The translations under genes were made by a program, and so were the position numbers. 64,000 nt of DNA, taken from Solwaraspora sp. WMMD792 (GTDB lineage: Bacteria; Actinomycetota; Actinomycetes; Mycobacteriales; Micromonosporaceae). Below, in pieces: positions 1 to 11,730 of the stretch (position 1 is the first letter of the stretch; every line of letters starts with the position of its first letter). The stretch spans positions 6,386,001 to 6,450,000 of the forward strand of contig NZ_JARUBH010000009.1 in NCBI RefSeq assembly GCF_029626105.1, written 5' to 3'. The notes beneath the pieces were generated by a model, which was not told the DNA's origin, searched no databases, and saw only the letters and a program-made list of their open reading frames with translations.

Positions 1-526
1 CGGCAGCGACGAGGACGTGATCGTGCTCGCCCCGCAGAACCAGCGGGTCGGTGCGGCGGCCGAGGCCGCGCTGCTGATCAAGCTGATCGACCAGTTCGTC
101 GACGAGTACAGCGTCGACCCCACCCGGATCTACACCACCACGGTCTCCTACGGATCACAGCTGGCCTGGGCGGCGTTCGAGCAGCGGCCGGATCTGTTCG
201 CCGCCGGTCTGATCACCGGTGGGTTCCAGATCAACGAGGAGCAGGCCGCCGCGGTGGCCGAGGCGGAGATGCCGGTGTACGTCACCCACGGCGTCAACGA
301 CCACCTGCTGAACATCTCGCTGGGACGCAACTCCCGCGACGCGCTGCAGGCGGCGCACGCGGCGCAGGGCAAGAGCGAGCAGGAGATCGCCGACCTGGTG
401 CGCTACACCGAGTACGAGAACGACGCGTTCTCGCTGCCCGACTACCATGCCGCCTACGGTCCGACGTACGAGGACCGCAGCATGCTGAAGTGGCTGCTCA
501 GCCAGCGCAACGACAGCGCCTCCTGA
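1..526 (+). CDS. Alpha/beta hydrolase (esterase/peptidase-like), 3' part only
   Basis: The reading frame is already open at the left edge, so the N-terminus is missing; about 175 residues remain. The visible part looks like the C-terminal half of an alpha/beta hydrolase of the PHB-depolymerase/prolyl-oligopeptidase type. A nucleophile elbow reads T-V-S-Y-G, with Thr where the first Gly of GxSxG is usual. It is followed by a V-T-H-G-V-N-D acid-residue segment and a D-Y-H-A-A-Y stretch that could carry the catalytic His. Two hairpins follow the stop, so it probably does not share a transcript with the xylanase genes downstream. Substrate unknown; an esterase acting on hemicellulose side chains is possible given the neighbours, but that is inference only. 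Confidence 0.65.
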   Translation, partial: GSDEDVIVLAPQNQRVGAAAEAALLIKLIDQFVDEYSVDPTRIYTTTVSYGSQLAWAAFEQRPDLFAAGLITGGFQINEEQAAAVAEAEMPVYVTHGVNDHLLNISLGRNSRDALQAAHAAQGKSEQEIADLVRYTEYENDAFSLPDYHAAYGPTYEDRSMLKWLLSQRNDSAS

Positions 527-531
527 GCCGA

Positions 532-625
532 CGGACCCGGATCCAAGCAACCGGGTCCGGGTCAGCCTGACTACCGCCCGACCGTGAGCCCGTCGGAGGA
601 TCGCCGGATCCTCCGACGGGCTCAC
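532..625 (+). terminator. Double hairpin terminator after the hydrolase
   Basis: Two inverted repeats follow the stop codon. The first has 9-bp arms at 532-540 and 551-559. The second has perfect 19-bp arms at 584-602 and 607-625 around a 4-nt loop. There is no T-run, which is common for actinobacterial terminators. Confidence 0.75.
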
Positions 626-669
626 GCGTGTCTCCGGTCGCCAGCCCTGGCTCCGCGGTCCGGCAACCT

Positions 670-685
670 CTCGAAACGATTCGAG
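670..685. promoter_or_regulatory. Palindrome, possible operator 1
   Basis: Six-bp arms CTCGAA and TTCGAG flank a 4-nt centre. The shape fits a dimeric repressor site; the regulator is unknown. Confidence 0.35.
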
Positions 686-692
686 TCAATGT

Positions 693-706
693 TGTTATCG
701 TAAACA
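693..706. promoter_or_regulatory. LacI-type operator candidate 2
   Basis: The sequence TGTTATCGTAAACA is a near-palindrome with a central CG, the usual design of LacI/GalR-family operators. It resembles the better site at 823-840. Confidence 0.45.
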
Positions 707-817
707 AGCAGCGGCTGGCTGAAACTGCTCGGCGGGTCGATGGGCAGTGAGGGTACAGCAGCTTTCCCAGTTGCATCGTTACAATGCGCCCGAGACAGAT
801 CTAGTTCTCTCGATGTA

Positions 818-846
818 TTGAAGGTGTTAGCGATAACACCTATGCT
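818..846 (+). promoter_or_regulatory. Promoter with LacI-type operator filling its spacer
   Basis: TTGAAG at 818-823 and TATGCT at 841-846 are separated by exactly 17 nt. A palindrome with 7-bp arms GGTGTTA and TAACACC around GCGA covers 823-840, that is, the spacer itself. A repressor bound here would block RNA polymerase. This is the likely inducible promoter of the three-gene xylan locus. Confidence 0.65.
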
Positions 847-1047
847 CCTGCTGTGGGGCGCGGGGCACGTCCCACCTGCTTCCACCGGCCTTGTCGGGAG
901 TCGGCCGGGTGTGGTGGCCGGCAGCGTTCCCGCCTTCCGAGCCGGGCCTCGGGCGCCGGGCGTTGCGGGCCGGGCGAGTCCACCTCGGTGAAGCGTCCCC
1001 GGGCCACGCCGTGCGACGCGGCTGTCCGGCGGTGCCGGTGCCTGCTG

Positions 1048-1086
1048 GCGTCGGCCACGGTGCCCAGCCCGCACCGTGGCCGACGC
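1048..1086 (+). promoter_or_regulatory. Leader hairpin upstream of the GH43 gene
   Basis: Perfect 16-bp arms at 1048-1063 and 1071-1086 enclose a 7-nt loop, 84 nt before the start codon. It could be an attenuator, a stabilising structure or a terminator of a short transcript. Confidence 0.45.
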
Positions 1087-1169
1087 CGCCATCCCAACTT
1101 TGCGATTCCGCTGAACCTTGCTGCCTGGGTACCCGGCGCCGTCGGCGCCCATCCCGGAAAGGAACTCCA

Positions 1170-4597
<3,428 letters not shown>

Positions 4598-4605
4598 GCA
4601 GCTCT

Positions 4606-4641
4606 GGGCCGGTGCGGAGGCCGTCCTCTCCGCACCGGCCC
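4606..4641 (+). terminator. Hairpin between the GH10 and GH30 genes
   Basis: Perfect 14-bp arms 4606-4619 and 4628-4641 with an 8-nt loop follow the GH10 stop. It may terminate or reduce read-through into the GH30 gene. Confidence 0.65.
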
Positions 4642-4745
4642 GGCCGCACCAGTTTCCTCCCGGCAGGCTTCCGGGCCGGCCCAATGCCTTTGACCGGCCG
4701 TGAGATTCCAACGCGTTCGACCGTCCATGAGATCAGGGGAAGTAG

Positions 4746-6476
4746 ATGAAGAGATGGAGAACCAACGCCGCCTTGGCGTCGGTCGGTGCTGTTCTGTTCG
4801 CCTCGGCTGCGGTGGCGGCTGCGGCGCCAGCCGCCGCAGCCGCCGGATGCTCGGTGAATTACGCGGTGTCGTCGCAGTGGCCGGGTGGGTTCGGCGCCAA
4901 CGTCGCCATCACCAACCTCGGTGACCCACTTACCAGCTGGACGCTCACCTGGTCGTTCGGCTCAGGCCAGACCGTGACCCAGGCGTGGAACACGACGCTG
5001 ACCCAGAGTGGTGCCACGGTGACCGCCAGAAACGTCAGTTACAACGGTGCCATCCCGACCAACGGCACGACCTCGTTCGGCTTCAACGGCTCGTGGAACG
5101 GCAGCAACCCCGCTCCCACCAGCTTCGCGTTGAACGGAGTGGCCTGCACCGGCGGTACCGCGCCGACGACGGCGCCTCCGACCACCGCGCCTCCGACGAC
5201 GGCGCCTCCGACCACCGCACCTCCGACCACGCCGCCTCCGACCGGGCCGGCCGACATCACGGTGAACAGCGCCACCCGCTACCAGACGGTCGACGGCTTC
5301 GGCGCCGCCACCTGGATCTGGGGCAGCGGCACGTGGTCGACCGCCGAAACCCAGACCATGGTCGGGCTCGGGCCCAACCAGTTGGGCCTTTCGATCATCC
5401 GGACCGGGATTTCCCCGGAGTCCGGTGAGTGGCCGGTCCAGGTCAACGCGCTGCGTACGGCGAAGTCGTACGGCTCCGACGTGAAGATCCTTGCGTCACC
5501 GTGGACCGCGCCGGCGGCATGGAAGACCAACAACAGCCGGATCAACGGCGGCAAGCTGCGGACCGACTACTACGACGACTACGCCAACCATCTGAACAGC
5601 TACGTCCAGTACATGCGCAACCAGGGCGTGACGGTCGACGTCACCTCGGTGCAGAACGAGCCGGACTGGCACCCGAGCTACGACTCGATGGACTGGAGCG
5701 GTACCGAACTGCGCAACTTCGTCCGCGACCACGGGTGGCGGGTGCAGAACACCGAGCTGATGGTCGCCGAAGCGGTCAACCTGAACTACAGCTACACCGA
5801 TCCGACCCTCAACGACGCGACCGCCCGCAACAACATCGGCTACATCGGCGGGCACCTGTACGGCACCGAGGCGTCGGGCCGGCTGGGGCCGTACAACCTG
5901 GCCAACCAGCACGGCAAGCCGGTATGGATGACCGAGTGGAACCTCCACGAGGCGGACGGAAGCGGTTCGAACATCTGGGGCAACCCGAGCAACCAGACCG
6001 TCTGGAACGAAACGCTAGACGACATCATGCGTACGGTGCACCGGTCGATGGAGGCCAACTGGACCGCCTACATCTGGTGGTACGGCAAGCGGTACTACTC
6101 CTTCATCGGCGACGGCGAGTCGGCCTTCGGCACCACGGCGGGAGTGCCGCTCAAGCGCGGGTACGCGTTTTCGCAGTACGCCAAGTACGTCCGTCCCGGT
6201 TACCAGCGGGTCGCCCTGACCAAGAGCTCCAAGGCGTCGCCGCTGGAGGTGACCGCCTACACCGGTGACGGGAAGACCACCCTGGTGATCCTCAACCGGT
6301 CGAACAGCGCGGTCAACGGTGCGGTCGTCCAGGCCCCGCAGAACGTCACGCGGGCGGAGCACTACCTCACCTCGCAGTACTCCAGCGCGGCCAGCCAGTC
6401 GGTGACGGTGAACGGCCAGCAGGTCACCGTCAACGTGGGCGCACGCAGCATCTCCACCGTCGTGCTCACCCACTGA
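4746..6476 (+). CDS. Secreted CBM2-GH30 xylanase
   Basis: A 576-residue secreted protein: signal peptide (about 1-33), CBM2 (about 34-136, nearly the same as the GH43 CBM2), Thr-Pro linker (about 139-167), GH30 barrel and a beta-sandwich side domain at the C-terminus. The acid/base is E305 in V-Q-N-E-P and the nucleophile is E397 in W-M-T-E-W. The layout best fits subfamily GH30_8 (glucuronoxylanases). The loop that normally carries the glucuronate-reading Arg reads W-W-Y-G-K-R here, so strict glucuronoxylan specificity is uncertain. The start is supported by AGGGGAAG just upstream. It would act together with the GH10 and GH43 enzymes: backbone cleavage, substituted-xylan cleavage and end trimming. 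Confidence 0.9.
   Translation: MKRWRTNAALASVGAVLFASAAVAAAAPAAAAAGCSVNYAVSSQWPGGFGANVAITNLGDPLTSWTLTWSFGSGQTVTQAWNTTLTQSGATVTARNVSYNGAIPTNGTTSFGFNGSWNGSNPAPTSFALNGVACTGGTAPTTAPPTTAPPTTAPPTTAPPTTPPPTGPADITVNSATRYQTVDGFGAATWIWGSGTWSTAETQTMVGLGPNQLGLSIIRTGISPESGEWPVQVNALRTAKSYGSDVKILASPWTAPAAWKTNNSRINGGKLRTDYYDDYANHLNSYVQYMRNQGVTVDVTSVQNEPDWHPSYDSMDWSGTELRNFVRDHGWRVQNTELMVAEAVNLNYSYTDPTLNDATARNNIGYIGGHLYGTEASGRLGPYNLANQHGKPVWMTEWNLHEADGSGSNIWGNPSNQTVWNETLDDIMRTVHRSMEANWTAYIWWYGKRYYSFIGDGESAFGTTAGVPLKRGYAFSQYAKYVRPGYQRVALTKSSKASPLEVTAYTGDGKTTLVILNRSNSAVNGAVVQAPQNVTRAEHYLTSQYSSAASQSVTVNGQQVTVNVGARSISTVVLTH
5160..5245 (+). repeat. Thr-Pro linker repeat in the GH30 gene
   Basis: Tandem units encoding T-T-A-P-P join the CBM2 and GH30 domains, matching the linker type of the GH43 gene. 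Confidence 0.85.
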
Positions 6477-6487
6477 GGGCAGCGGGC

Positions 6488-6515
6488 GCCGGTGCGGGTC
6501 CCCGCCCGCACCGGC
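6488..6515 (+). terminator. Hairpin terminator after the xylanase locus
   Basis: Eleven-bp arms 6488-6498 and 6505-6515 lie just after the GH30 stop. A second GC-rich, partly self-complementary repeat of GTCGGCCGG type follows to about 6585. Confidence 0.65.
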
Positions 6516-6657
6516 ACCCCGACCCCGACGGTGCCGGCCGGTGCCGGGCACGTCGGCCGGCACCGGACACGTCGGCCGGTGCCGGTTACTGTCCGATCCG
6601 GCCCCGACCTGCCAGTCTGGAGACAGCGAAGGGCAGCGATCGGGCCGGGAGGCGGTC

Positions 6658-6918
6658 ATGGCGGTCAACGACAGTGCGGATCGACCAGGGCCGGCCGACC
6701 GGGGCTACCCGGCGTCGGTATCGCGGGCCACGTTGTTCTGGTACGCGTTCGCGTCGACCCTGCTCGTCGGCTGGTTTCTGTTCGGCTGGCTGGTGCTGCG
6801 TCAGGGCTTCGTCGACTCGGTGGGTGAGGCACTCGGCACCGGATTCGCGCTGCTGCTCACGGTGTCGGTGATCGAGGCGGCCCGCCGGCACCGGCACGAC
6901 GGCCGGCCCACGGGCTGA
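6658..6918 (+). CDS. Small two-helix membrane protein
   Basis: An 86-residue protein with two predicted membrane helices (about 26-47 and 57-73), a polar N-terminus and a short basic C-terminus (R-R-H-R-H). The ATG has GGGAGG upstream at a good distance. I do not recognise the family. It stands alone, converging on the helicase-associated gene, and is separated from the xylan genes by a terminator. Confidence 0.6.
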   Translation: MAVNDSADRPGPADRGYPASVSRATLFWYAFASTLLVGWFLFGWLVLRQGFVDSVGEALGTGFALLLTVSVIEAARRHRHDGRPTG

Positions 6919-7000
6919 CGCTCCCGGGCGTACCGACCGGGCCGACCGGGGCCGCCGCGCGGTCCGGGCCGACCGCCGTGGCAGGCCGCAGTGCGGTCAG

Positions 7001-9586
7001 TCAGTCGTGCACCACCGCGGCGGTCACCCGCTGCAACGCGAAGGTGTGCAGCGTCTCGGTCCGCTCGTCCTCGGCCCGCAGGTAACCCGCGCCGATCGAC
7101 ACCGGACGGACCAGCCGGGACGCGGCGGCACCGTGCGCGTCCACGTAGCCCACCCAGACCAGCGCCTTGTCCCGTACCGCCTGCTGCAGCACGGCCAGCG
7201 CCTGCGAGTGCGCCTGCACCGCCGCCAGCCCGTCGACCGCCTGCCCGGTCGCCGCCCGGACCGGACCGGGTGCGCGCCGTACCGCACGGGCCGCCGCCTC
7301 ACCCCGGCGGAGCTGCTCGACCAGACCGCTGATCCGGGGGGCGGTCAGCTTCGGCGCGGCCAGCGGATCGACCGACCGCAACGTCACCGGATGCCGCACC
7401 GGTGCCCGTCGGGCCCGGGGCCGGCCAGTGCGCAGCGCGGCCCCGGTGCCGTCCTCCGGCACCGGGGCGTAGCCGGCCTGCCGCAGCGCCTCCAGCATCC
7501 GGCCAGCGGGCACCACGCTGACCAGCACCGTCGGCGCCAGCCGACGCAGCGACAGGGCAGCCAGCCGGCGGTCCGCCAGCACCGTGGCCAGCAACGCCTC
7601 GTCGTCGCTGCGCAGATAGCCGCCGGCCGATCCGGCGCGCAACCCACCATGGGTACGCGCTGAGTCGTCGATCAGGTAGGTGAGGCCCTGCGGCACCGGG
7701 GTGCGGGACCGCCGGGCGAACAACTCATGCAGCTCGGCCGCCTGGTAGCCGGCGTCCAACGCCCGGCGCACACTCGCCGGCGTGACCCGGTGCACACTGG
7801 CCGCCCCGGTCGACTCCGGCTCGGCGACCAGCTCCAACTCGGCAGCCAGGGCCGGCTCGGGTGGACCGGGCACCACCACGGTCAGGTCGGCCTGCACCAG
7901 AACGTGGTCCACCGGGGACGGCAGCAGGTCGTCCAGCGCGCGTTCCACCGTCGACGCCGCACCTCGGTGCTCCCGTTCGGTGGCCCGTACGCCGAGCGGA
8001 TCGTCGTCGGCCGCGATGTCCCGAGCGTCCCGGCCCTCGCCGGCGAGCAGCGAGCGGCCGTACCCGGTCAACACGCCCAGCCCGGTGACGCCCAGTTGAG
8101 CCGCCTCGTCGAGGACCTCGCGGTGCAGCTCGTCGCGGCCCCGGCTGCGCCGCGGCGCCTGCCAGGCGAGCAGCGTGAGCACTTCGTCGGCGGTCGGCGC
8201 GGCCCCCGGCGGCAGCGCGGCCAGCACCCCGAGCACGGTACGGCGTACCGTCGGCGCGCCGGCCCGCTCCACGTCGGTCGACAACGCGGTGATCGGCCGG
8301 TCCCGGTCGTCCCGGCGGCCGATCAACCCGGCCCGCCGGGTCATCGCCAGCCACGCCCCGGCCAGCCGCTCCCACCGCCGGGCCACCGGTTCGTTGATCC
8401 ACTGGTCGTAGTTGCCGGTCGGCAGGATCTGCTGGTCGACGGCGGTGCGGCTGGCCGAGGTGGGCAGTTCGGCGGCACCGAGCAGCCCGGCGGCGTACCC
8501 GATCTCGATCAGCAGCCCGGCCAGCGACTCGCTGACCCCACCGACGCGGGCCAGCCGGCGCAGCTCCCGCACCCCGATCCCGCCGGTACGCAGCAGCGGC
8601 GCCGGCTCGGCGGCCAACGCCTCCAGCAGCGCGCCGGCCAGCCGGACCAGCTCCATCGCCTGCCCGGCACCGGTCGAGTCAACCGCCTTCGGATCGCGTT
8701 CGGCGGAACCGGCGGCAGGCGGGTCGGGGCGCAGCGCGCCGAGCGGCCCGGTGTCCCGGCGCAGCAACAGCCCGACCTCGCGGGGCAATTCCACGGCCTG
8801 GCTGCCGGCCGTCGCCGGCTCGTCGGTGACCACCGCCAGCAGGCCGGCCTCGACCAGCCAGCGGACCGGGCTCACCCCGTCGCCTGGACCCAGGGCGGCC
8901 GGGGCAGCAGCGGCCGGGGCGGTAGCGGCCGGGGCAGCGGCGGCCGGGGCGGTAGCGGCCGAGGCCTCGCGGGCCTGGGCGCCGGCGGCCGGGCCGCCGG
9001 CGGCGGTAGTCACCGTGCCGAGCGGCGGACCGGCGGCGAGCCGGTCGAGCACCGCCCGCGCCGATGGCGGGGCGCTGAGCAGCGTCCGGCGCAACGCGGC
9101 CGGATCGGCGCACCGTCGCGCCACCCGGTCGCCCAGGTCGGCGGCGGGCCGGCCCAGCCCCGCCGGGTACGGCGAACTCGCCTCGTCCACCCCGCCGGCC
9201 ACCCGGAACCGCCCGGCCGACCCGTACAGCAGGCAACGGGCCAGCAGCCGGTCCACCGCCGCGCGGACCTGGGCCGCAGTCGCCCCGCTGCCCGGCGCGG
9301 TGGCCATCGCCAGCACCGCGTCCAGTCCGACGGTGGCGTCGGCGGTGTCGGCCGAACCGGCTCCGGCCGACGGCTCCCGGCACAGCCGCGCGGCGTCAAG
9401 GATCCGCAGAGTGAACTCGTCTAGGTCGTCGAGCGCGCGGGCAGCGGAGACCCGCGACTGGGCCCGGGCGGCCAGCGTGGCGATGTCGGTCGGCGCCGGC
9501 ACCACCAGATCCGGACGCAGGCGCAGCAGGTCACCCAGCTCCGCGTCGGAGCGGGAACGTAGGTGGTCGGCGAGTGTGTTGGCCAT
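7001..9586 (-). CDS. Helicase-associated protein with C-terminal WYL-like domain
   Basis: An 861-residue protein of the actinobacterial family represented by mycobacterial Rv0862c, which is encoded next to an XPB-type helicase there. The N-terminus (L-R-S-R-S-D-A-E-L-G-D-L-L-R-L-R-P-D-L) is typical. The middle resembles the XPB helicase C-terminal-associated domain. The last 80 or so residues look like a WYL domain (V-W-V-G-Y-V-D, then R-L-V-R-P-V-S, ending F-A-L-Q-R-V). A low-complexity Ala-Pro insert sits near residues 207-231. The role in DNA repair or regulation is inferred. No helicase gene is next to it in this window. Confidence 0.75.
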   Translation of the reverse strand: MANTLADHLRSRSDAELGDLLRLRPDLVVPAPTDIATLAARAQSRVSAARALDDLDEFTLRILDAARLCREPSAGAGSADTADATVGLDAVLAMATAPGSGATAAQVRAAVDRLLARCLLYGSAGRFRVAGGVDEASSPYPAGLGRPAADLGDRVARRCADPAALRRTLLSAPPSARAVLDRLAAGPPLGTVTTAAGGPAAGAQAREASAATAPAAAAPAATAPAAAAPAALGPGDGVSPVRWLVEAGLLAVVTDEPATAGSQAVELPREVGLLLRRDTGPLGALRPDPPAAGSAERDPKAVDSTGAGQAMELVRLAGALLEALAAEPAPLLRTGGIGVRELRRLARVGGVSESLAGLLIEIGYAAGLLGAAELPTSASRTAVDQQILPTGNYDQWINEPVARRWERLAGAWLAMTRRAGLIGRRDDRDRPITALSTDVERAGAPTVRRTVLGVLAALPPGAAPTADEVLTLLAWQAPRRSRGRDELHREVLDEAAQLGVTGLGVLTGYGRSLLAGEGRDARDIAADDDPLGVRATEREHRGAASTVERALDDLLPSPVDHVLVQADLTVVVPGPPEPALAAELELVAEPESTGAASVHRVTPASVRRALDAGYQAAELHELFARRSRTPVPQGLTYLIDDSARTHGGLRAGSAGGYLRSDDEALLATVLADRRLAALSLRRLAPTVLVSVVPAGRMLEALRQAGYAPVPEDGTGAALRTGRPRARRAPVRHPVTLRSVDPLAAPKLTAPRISGLVEQLRRGEAAARAVRRAPGPVRAATGQAVDGLAAVQAHSQALAVLQQAVRDKALVWVGYVDAHGAAASRLVRPVSIGAGYLRAEDERTETLHTFALQRVTAAVVHD
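8895..8962 (-). repeat. In-frame 15-bp minisatellite in the helicase-associated gene
   Basis: About four imperfect 15-bp units encode repeats of A-P-A-A-T/A and form a flexible low-complexity insert. Confidence 0.7.
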
Positions 9587-9758
9587 GGTTGTTCCACGCT
9601 AGCCCGCCGGACGCCCCAGGTGGCCTCGGCCGTCCGGAGCAGATGCGCCGGCTCGGGAGTCGCCCGCATAGGCTCACCCTCCGGCCGCCACCCGACCGGC
9701 CACCCGCGCCGGCCGGATCCACCCGTCGTGGCGGGCGTGACGAAGGAAGGACACGCGC

Positions 9759-10373
9759 ATGTCGCCGGTGGTCGGATTCGACCTGGACATGACATTGATC
9801 GACTCGCGGCCGGGGGTCGCCGCCACCTACCGGGCGTTGACCGAGCTCACCGGGGTGCAGGTGGACGCCGAGGTCGCGGTGTCCCGGCTCGGCCCGCCGC
9901 TGCGCCACGAGATCAGCCAGTGGTTTCCGGCCGACCAGGTCGATGCCGCGGTCGAGCAGTTCCGGTCGCTCTACCCCCGCTACGCGGTCGGTCCGACCCT
10001 GCCGATGCCCGGGGCGGTCGCCGCGCTCGAACTGGTCCGGGAGCGGGGTGGGCGGGTGGTGGTGGTCACCTCGAAGCTCGGCCGGCTGGCTCGCCTGCAC
10101 CTGGACCACCTGAGGCTGCCGGCGGACGAGGTCGCCGGGGACCTGTTCGCCGAGGGCAAGGCGGTCGCCCTGCGCGAGTACGCCGTACAGCTGTATGTGG
10201 GTGACCATACGGCGGACATGGTGGCCGCGCGGACCGCCGGGATACCGGGTCTCGGGGTGGCCTCCGGCCCCTGTTCGGCGGCTGAGCTGCGGTCCACCGG
10301 AGCGGCTGCGGTGATCGACGACCTGACCGGATTCCCGGCGGCGGCCGACACACTGCTCCGGCTAGCCTGGTGA
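9759..10373 (+). CDS. HAD-family phosphatase
   Basis: A 204-residue HAD hydrolase of the phosphoglycolate-phosphatase type, removing phosphate from a small metabolite through an aspartyl-phosphate. Motif I is D8-x-D10-M-T12, motif II is V-V-T-S-K, and motif IV is V-G-D-H-T-A-D-M. A helical cap lies between motifs I and II. The ATG has GAAGGA upstream. It is divergent from the helicase-associated gene across 172 bp and overlaps or abuts the cold-shock gene. Substrate unknown. Confidence 0.85.
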   Translation: MSPVVGFDLDMTLIDSRPGVAATYRALTELTGVQVDAEVAVSRLGPPLRHEISQWFPADQVDAAVEQFRSLYPRYAVGPTLPMPGAVAALELVRERGGRVVVVTSKLGRLARLHLDHLRLPADEVAGDLFAEGKAVALREYAVQLYVGDHTADMVAARTAGIPGLGVASGPCSAAELRSTGAAAVIDDLTGFPAAADTLLRLAW

Positions 10374-10405
10374 GGTCAATCCTGCGAGTGAAGTCGAGGT
10401 CAGTG

Positions 10406-10792
10406 GTGCCGACGGGTCGAGTGAAATGGTACGACGCGGGAAAGGGGTACGGATTCGTCACCAGTGACGAGGGTGGCGACGTGTTCCTGCCCAAGGGTGC
10501 GTTGCCGGCTGGCGTCACCGACCTCAAGTCCGGGCAACGGGTGGAGTTCGGGGTGGTGGACAGCCGGCGCGGCGCGCAGGCGCTCGGCGTACAGCTGCTG
10601 GAGGCCCCGCCGTCCGTCGCCGAGCTGCGTCGGCGACCGCCGGAGGAGCTGCACGGACTGGTCGAAGACATGATCAAGGTGCTGGAGGCCAAGGTCCAGC
10701 CGGACCTGCGGCGGGGCCGGTTCCCGGACCGCAAGACGGCGCAGACCGTGGCCCAGCTGGTGCACGCGGTCGCCCGCGAACTGGAGGTCTGA
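10406..10792 (+). CDS. Cold-shock protein with C-terminal extension
   Basis: A 128-residue RNA-binding protein. The cold-shock domain covers about 1-65 with the [15 protein letters not shown]-binding strand and a V-F-L-P-K second motif. A further 60 residues form an alpha-helical extension, as in the mycobacterial CspB-type proteins. The second of two adjacent GTG codons was chosen as start because GAGG lies 6 nt upstream and the protein then begins M-P-T-G-R-V-K-W, the usual family start. It follows the HAD gene closely and is probably cotranscribed with it. Confidence 0.88.
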   Translation: MPTGRVKWYDAGKGYGFVTSDEGGDVFLPKGALPAGVTDLKSGQRVEFGVVDSRRGAQALGVQLLEAPPSVAELRRRPPEELHGLVEDMIKVLEAKVQPDLRRGRFPDRKTAQTVAQLVHAVARELEV

Positions 10793-10793
10793 C

Positions 10794-10819
10794 CTGCGGT
10801 CGCGGTCCCCGGACCGCAG
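10794..10819. terminator. Shared terminator between convergent genes
   Basis: Eight-bp arms CTGCGGTC (10794-10801) and GACCGCAG (10812-10819) lie in the 38-nt gap between the cold-shock gene and mqnD, which end towards each other. Confidence 0.55.
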
Positions 10820-10830
10820 TGGTCGGCTGT

Positions 10831-11730
10831 CTACCGCCGCCGTAGCTGGTCGTCGGGCGGTGGCGCGAGCAGCCCTGCCGTCGGTGGGGTGAGCCCGTGC
10901 GCCGCCGCCCGGTCCAGTAGCGCGGCGACCGCCGCATATCCGTCGGCACCGAGGTCGGCGGTGAATTCGTTGACGTACAGCCCGATGTGCCGGTCCACCA
11001 CGTCCGGCTCCATCTCCTGGGCGTGGGCCAGCACGTAGTCCCGGGAGGCGCCTGGATCCGCCCAGGCCAGTCGGACCGACTCGCGTACCCAGCCGGTCGC
11101 CTGCGCCGGGTCGACGACGCCCCGTCGGGCCAGGATCGCGCCCAACGGGATCGGCAGCCCGGTGTCCGACTCCCACCACGCCCCGAGGTCGACCAGCGCG
11201 GTGAGCCCGTACCGCTGGTAGGTGAACCGTGCCTCGTGGATCACCAGGCCGGCGTCGTACCGGCCGGCGGCGACGCCGGGCATGATCTCGTGGAACGGCA
11301 CGACCTCGATCCGGGCCGGCGGCCGACCTGCCGACCAGAGCCGGAACAGCAGGTACGCGGTGGTCCGCTCACCGGGTACGGCCACGGTCGCCCCGGTCAG
11401 GTCGCCGGCTGACCAGCGACCCTCCCCGGCCGTACCGCCGGCTGCGCCGCCGGTCAGCAGCAGCGGGCCGCAGCCCCGGCCCAACGCACCCCCGCAGGGC
11501 AGCAGGTGGTAGTCCGGCAGCAGCCAGGGCAACGCGGCGAAACTGACCTTGACCAGGTCGAACTCGCCACGTTCGGCGGCGGAGTTGGTGACGTCCACGT
11601 CGGCGTACCGGACGGTGACCGGCGGGGCGTCCGGCACCAGCCCGTGCACCAGGGCGTGGAAGACGAACGTGTCGTTGGGGCAGGGGGAGAAAGCCAGCCG
11701 CAGGGTCACGTCAGCCACGGTAGTCGGCAC
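10831..11730 (-). CDS. mqnD: 1,4-dihydroxy-6-naphthoate synthase MqnD
   Basis: About 299 residues. In the futalosine route of menaquinone biosynthesis MqnD turns cyclic dehypoxanthine futalosine into 1,4-dihydroxy-6-naphthoate. The family hallmark F-S-P-C-P-N-D-T-F lies near the N-terminus and the rest has the periplasmic-binding-protein-like fold pattern. It overlaps the end of mqnB, so the pair is translationally coupled. The start could be this GTG or the GTG at 11718, giving 295 residues; neither has a strong ribosome site. Confidence 0.88.
   Translation of the reverse strand: MPTTVADVTLRLAFSPCPNDTFVFHALVHGLVPDAPPVTVRYADVDVTNSAAERGEFDLVKVSFAALPWLLPDYHLLPCGGALGRGCGPLLLTGGAAGGTAGEGRWSAGDLTGATVAVPGERTTAYLLFRLWSAGRPPARIEVVPFHEIMPGVAAGRYDAGLVIHEARFTYQRYGLTALVDLGAWWESDTGLPIPLGAILARRGVVDPAQATGWVRESVRLAWADPGASRDYVLAHAQEMEPDVVDRHIGLYVNEFTADLGADGYAAVAALLDRAAAHGLTPPTAGLLAPPPDDQLRRR

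Larger units (their letters stand above)
626..1169 (+). promoter_or_regulatory. Regulatory region and long leader of the xylanase locus
   Basis: This 544-nt stretch has no convincing gene. It holds three imperfect palindromes (670-685, 693-706, 823-840), a good sigma-70-like promoter at 818-846, and a perfect 16-bp hairpin (1048-1063 with 1071-1086). If transcription starts near 853, the 5' untranslated leader would be a little over 300 nt, which is long. The lower GC of 660-850 stands out from the surroundings. Confidence 0.7.

Noticed and set aside
1-526. An acetylxylan or feruloyl esterase belonging to the xylan locus.
   Set aside because: The fragment lacks the N-terminal half, strong terminators separate it from the locus, and no family-specific motif supports that substrate.
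740-991. A possible small leader gene upstream of the GH43 gene.
   Set aside because: It crosses the promoter and operator and has no ribosome site or protein-like composition.
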